A DNA stretch of 10,000 nt from Conus ventricosus (taxonomy: Eukaryota; Mollusca; Gastropoda; Neogastropoda; Conidae), in contig CM031596.1 in NCBI GenBank assembly GCA_018398815.1, forward strand, positions 72,470,382-72,480,381. Direction: 5' to 3'. The notes beneath the pieces are model-generated. The model was not told where the DNA came from and did no database searches. It was given only the letters and a program-made list of their open reading frames with translations. Positions 7,906 through 10,000 of this stretch are shown here, piece by piece. Position 1 is the stretch's first letter, and the number at the start of each line of letters is the position of its first letter. The translations under genes were made by a program, and so were the position numbers.

Positions 7906-8051
7906 TAGCTGGCTGGCCTTGCTGGACTCAAACTGTGTTGGTGTACTAGTTGTGGCTAGTGACGGATTGTTGAGAAGCTGGTGATTTTATAATTTACATA
8001 TTCCGTGATGGTTATCAGCTGTTTTGTGTTTGTTGGGATGTTTGGATTGTG

Positions 8052-8069
8052 CCCCCCCCCCCCCCCCTT

Positions 8070-8101
<32 letters not shown>

Positions 8102-8276
8102 GACTGTATATCTGTCTGTCTTTATCTCTGTCTGCCTCTGTCTGTCTGTCTGTCTGTCTGTCTGTCACTAACTCGCTTTCACTCTGTCTCTGACTGTCTG
8201 CCTGCCTGCCTGCTTGTCTGTCCCCCTCCCTTCACCCATCCCTCCTCCTCCCCTTCTCACTCTCTCTCCCTCGTTA
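8052..8276. repeat. Compound pyrimidine repeat: poly-C, (TC)n, (TCTG)n, TGCC-rich tail
   Basis: C16 at 8052-8067 leads into TTCCCTCCC and (TC)n to 8100. Imperfect and then pure (TCTG)n follows at about 8111-8166. After ACTAACTCGCTTTCAC a degraded TCTG/TGCC stretch continues to about 8276. Almost no purine-rich word occurs on the + strand. An open frame starting upstream passes through the whole tract because the repeats lack stops. Confidence 0.93.
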
Positions 8277-8670
8277 TTTATTTTGAAGATGTGAACTTTT
8301 GGCTGATGCACGATAGTGTATTCAAGCAGCTACACCTTAGAGCCAGTATTCATAACATTACAAATGTAACTGGCGTGCGTATATCCCGCATGTCACTAAA
8401 CCCTAGTACCTCGGTTTCAGTTTCAATTTTTAGTGTCACAATGGCCCAGTTGCGCACACAGGTCCCTCTCAGGGCACCTGAGGTTAACAGAATGCATTCT
8501 CACAACAGAACGATAAGAAGAGAACATCACTTCACAGCTCTCTTCCGTGTTGTCTGTACTAAACCCCACGAAACAGAGCAAGCTGATCATCATTGAATTC
8601 TTCTGTATGTAATTATTGTCTTCAGCATTTCTTGGTCTACTCACGCCCTTATGCTAAACGGTAGCTAGAT
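8277..8670. other. Unique sequence, no convincing gene
   Basis: The + strand frame that crosses the pyrimidine repeat stays open to the TGA at 8594-8596, giving about 105 codons of non-repetitive sequence. The product (containing ITNVTGVRISRMSL and MAQLRTQVPLRAP) matches no family I recognise, shows no obvious domain or signal peptide, and overlaps an open frame on the other strand. I treat it as chance, at low confidence. Confidence 0.4.
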
Positions 8671-8679
8671 GTATGTATG

Positions 8680-8749
<70 letters not shown>

Positions 8750-8750
8750 T
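8671..8750. repeat. (TA)n microsatellite with GTAT start
   Basis: GTATGTATGT changes into (AT)n. There is one phase slip at 8701-8705 (ATAATATA) and a second near 8742 (TAAAATATAT). The tract is about 80 bp and very AT-rich, so it would melt easily. The I/Y dipeptide frame on the - strand is not a gene. Confidence 0.97.
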
Positions 8751-8852
8751 GAAGTATACAGGAACAAACATTTTTTGTGATAAACAGGCTGTATAGTCAT
8801 GTATAGCTTGTCTTGCAATATATTGTGAAAAATTGTTGTGTGTCATTACGTT

Positions 8853-8887
8853 GTGTACACGTTGAATCCCAATTCAGTTGTGTACAC
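8853..8887. repeat. 35-bp imperfect palindrome
   Basis: GTGTACAC at 8853-8860 and again at 8880-8887 (each self-complementary) enclose TGAAT (8863-8867) and ATTCA (8872-8876) around a CCCA loop. The whole segment can fold as an imperfect hairpin. The outer words are also part of a 12-bp direct repeat GTTGTGTACACG (8850 and 8877). Confidence 0.75.
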
Positions 8888-8888
8888 G

Positions 8889-8948
8889 CCCCCCCCCCCT
8901 CCTCCCCCTTTCTTTCTCTCTCTATCTCTCTCTCCTTCTCTCTCTCTC
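8889..8948. repeat. Poly-C (11) followed by impure (TC)n
   Basis: C11 at 8889-8899 continues as TCCTCCCCCTTTC and then imperfect TC repeats to 8948. The LINE-derived sequence begins within about 15 bp of its end, so the tract probably marks or replaced the left border of the element. Confidence 0.92.
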
Positions 8949-8959
8949 GGCATGTCCCA

Positions 8960-10000
8960 CATGAGGTTTTCACATTGTTCAACCGTCAACAACATAAGTG
9001 GTGAATACCAAGCAGGTTTTAAGAAGGGTTGTAGTTATTTTTGTTCACTTTATTGGCTGCTGTTCAGAAACAGTTTTCAAATAATCAGAAGTGATATGTT
9101 GCATTTATGGACTTCGAAAATGCCTTTGATAGTGGCCAATACTAGCAAAAAATGTATAAAAGCCAAACTGTAGAAATGTGTTAAAAACATGTATGAGTAT
9201 GTTAAAGCTAACATGAGGTGTAGTGCAAAATTTAGCAACTACTTTAGATGCCCATAGGGTGTTAAGCAGGGCGATGTTTGTAGTCCTGTTTTGTTTTCTT
9301 TATTTACTATGAATTCGCTTTAGAAATTATCGAGAAGGGAAAACAATGGTGTTTCATTTGATTTGATTGAAATATTGTTTTGCAGATCATATTGTTTCAC
9401 TATCTGAAACTGATATAAGGATTCATAAGCAGTTGAACAATTTGTGCTCATTGGCGCACAGATTGCATCTAAAAGTGAACGTGGATAAAACAAATATTAT
9501 ACTTTTTCGAAAGGGTGGGTGACTGTTGTGAAAAATGGTTTGATAAAAATTCTAAAACTGCGGTTGCGAACGCCTCTGGGTTATATTTTTCTACAAAACT
9601 AAGTTTTTCATTTGCCTGCAAAAATCTTATGGGCAAAGGGAAGTGAGCTCTTATGGCTGTTTGAAGTTTCTTGCGAGTCAGTTAAACTATTTTTAGGATG
9701 TTTGATACACAGGTCTAGCTTGTAGTCCAGTATTGCGCTGAGATTTGGGGATTTGGAGAAAGGACACAACATAGAAAAATTGCCCTTATTTCCTACGAAA
9801 TGGTTTTTGAGTGTCCAAATGACTTGACGTACGGGAAACTTGGTAGATTCCATATCTATTTGCATTCATATATAAGTATGTAAAATACTGCCTTCAACTG
9901 GTTCGTATGGAAGAACGTAGGCTACCCGCCAAAGCTTACGAAACATTGTTTGACCTAGATATGAGAAGGAAAACTACGGGGCCATCAGGCATTCGTAAAT
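8960..10000 (+). mobile_element. Decayed non-LTR retrotransposon (LINE), reverse transcriptase to C-terminal part of ORF2, incomplete at both ends
   Basis: Conserved reverse transcriptase blocks occur in the right order on the + strand but in different frames. A start-of-domain VFTLFNR lies at about 8967-8987. EYQAGFKKG is at 9003-9029. Motif A is AFMDFENAFD at 9101-9130, with the catalytic Asp at 9110. Motif B is GVKQGDVCSPVLFSLF at 9258-9305. Motif C is FADHIVSL at 9379-9402, followed by LHLKVNVDKTNIILF. Downstream are EKW (9530), AEIWGF (9737), PND-TYGKLGRF (about 9814-9850) and RMEERRLPAKAY (about 9904-9939), a C-terminal region I associate with LINE ORF2 proteins of molluscs and cnidarians. 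Frames change at least five times. In-frame stops are at 9143, 9255, 9321, 9520, 9644 and 9881. The second Asp of the FADD box is His. The endonuclease part is absent on the left, typical of 5' truncation, and the element continues past the window. The exact clade is uncertain. The copy is certainly inactive. Confidence 0.92.

Noticed and set aside
8024..8596. 190-codon + strand open frame
   Set aside because: About the first 80 codons are pyrimidine repeat. The remainder is not recognisable, has no domain or signal, and overlaps an antisense open frame. A real exon cannot be excluded but is not supported.
9608..9865. 85-residue - strand open frame
   Set aside because: It lies antisense to the C-terminal part of the LINE relic, whose conserved residues are on the + strand.

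Overview
The window looks like non-coding, repeat-dense eukaryotic DNA. I find no intact protein-coding gene, tRNA, rRNA or bacterial-type operon. The long AG/TC, ACAG/TCTG, AC and poly-C simple repeats, the minisatellite fields and a decayed LINE reverse transcriptase suggest a marine invertebrate. A lophotrochozoan, probably a mollusc, is my best guess. The species-level guess rests on general resemblance (the C-terminal part of the LINE is of a kind I associate with mollusc and cnidarian genomes) and is inference.

Layout: (1) 1-1615 is a tandem repeat field with three related periods: 48 bp (about 54-555), 55 bp (about 556-1350) and 59 bp (about 1351-1500). Better-preserved units carry the inverted repeat ATCCAACT / AGTTGGAT. 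(2) 1616-2020 is unique sequence with nothing recognisable. (3) 2021-4148 is a second, unrelated minisatellite field of roughly 35-40 bp units. Its centre, 2961-3820, is a nearly perfect 35-bp array of about 24.6 copies. (4) 4149-4617 holds nothing recognisable. (5) 4618-6566 is dominated by simple repeats: a GCGC/(AG)n/(ACAG)n compound, two poly-C tracts, a 20-base poly-T, two tandem copies of a (TCTG)n-(TC)n-CGTGCGCGCGC module, and a 320-bp (AC)n field. (6) 6567-8051 is mostly unique, but holds a 76-bp tandem duplication and two diverged copies of one segment about 694 bp apart. (7) 8052-8950 contains more poly-C/TC/TCTG tracts, a (TA)n tract and a small palindrome. (8) From about 8960 to the window end runs a frame-broken relic of a non-LTR retrotransposon reverse transcriptase on the + strand.

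No set of genes works together here. What is worth a second look is how the repeats are organised: conserved hairpins inside both minisatellites, a homogenised core within a diverged repeat field, a deletion-derived 48-bp unit that gives a string of splice-donor-like GGTGAGT motifs, and a compound microsatellite module that recurs in both orientations. The longer open reading frames are explained by repeat periodicity (48 bp = 16 codons; dinucleotide and tetranucleotide repeats have few stops) and should not be taken as genes.
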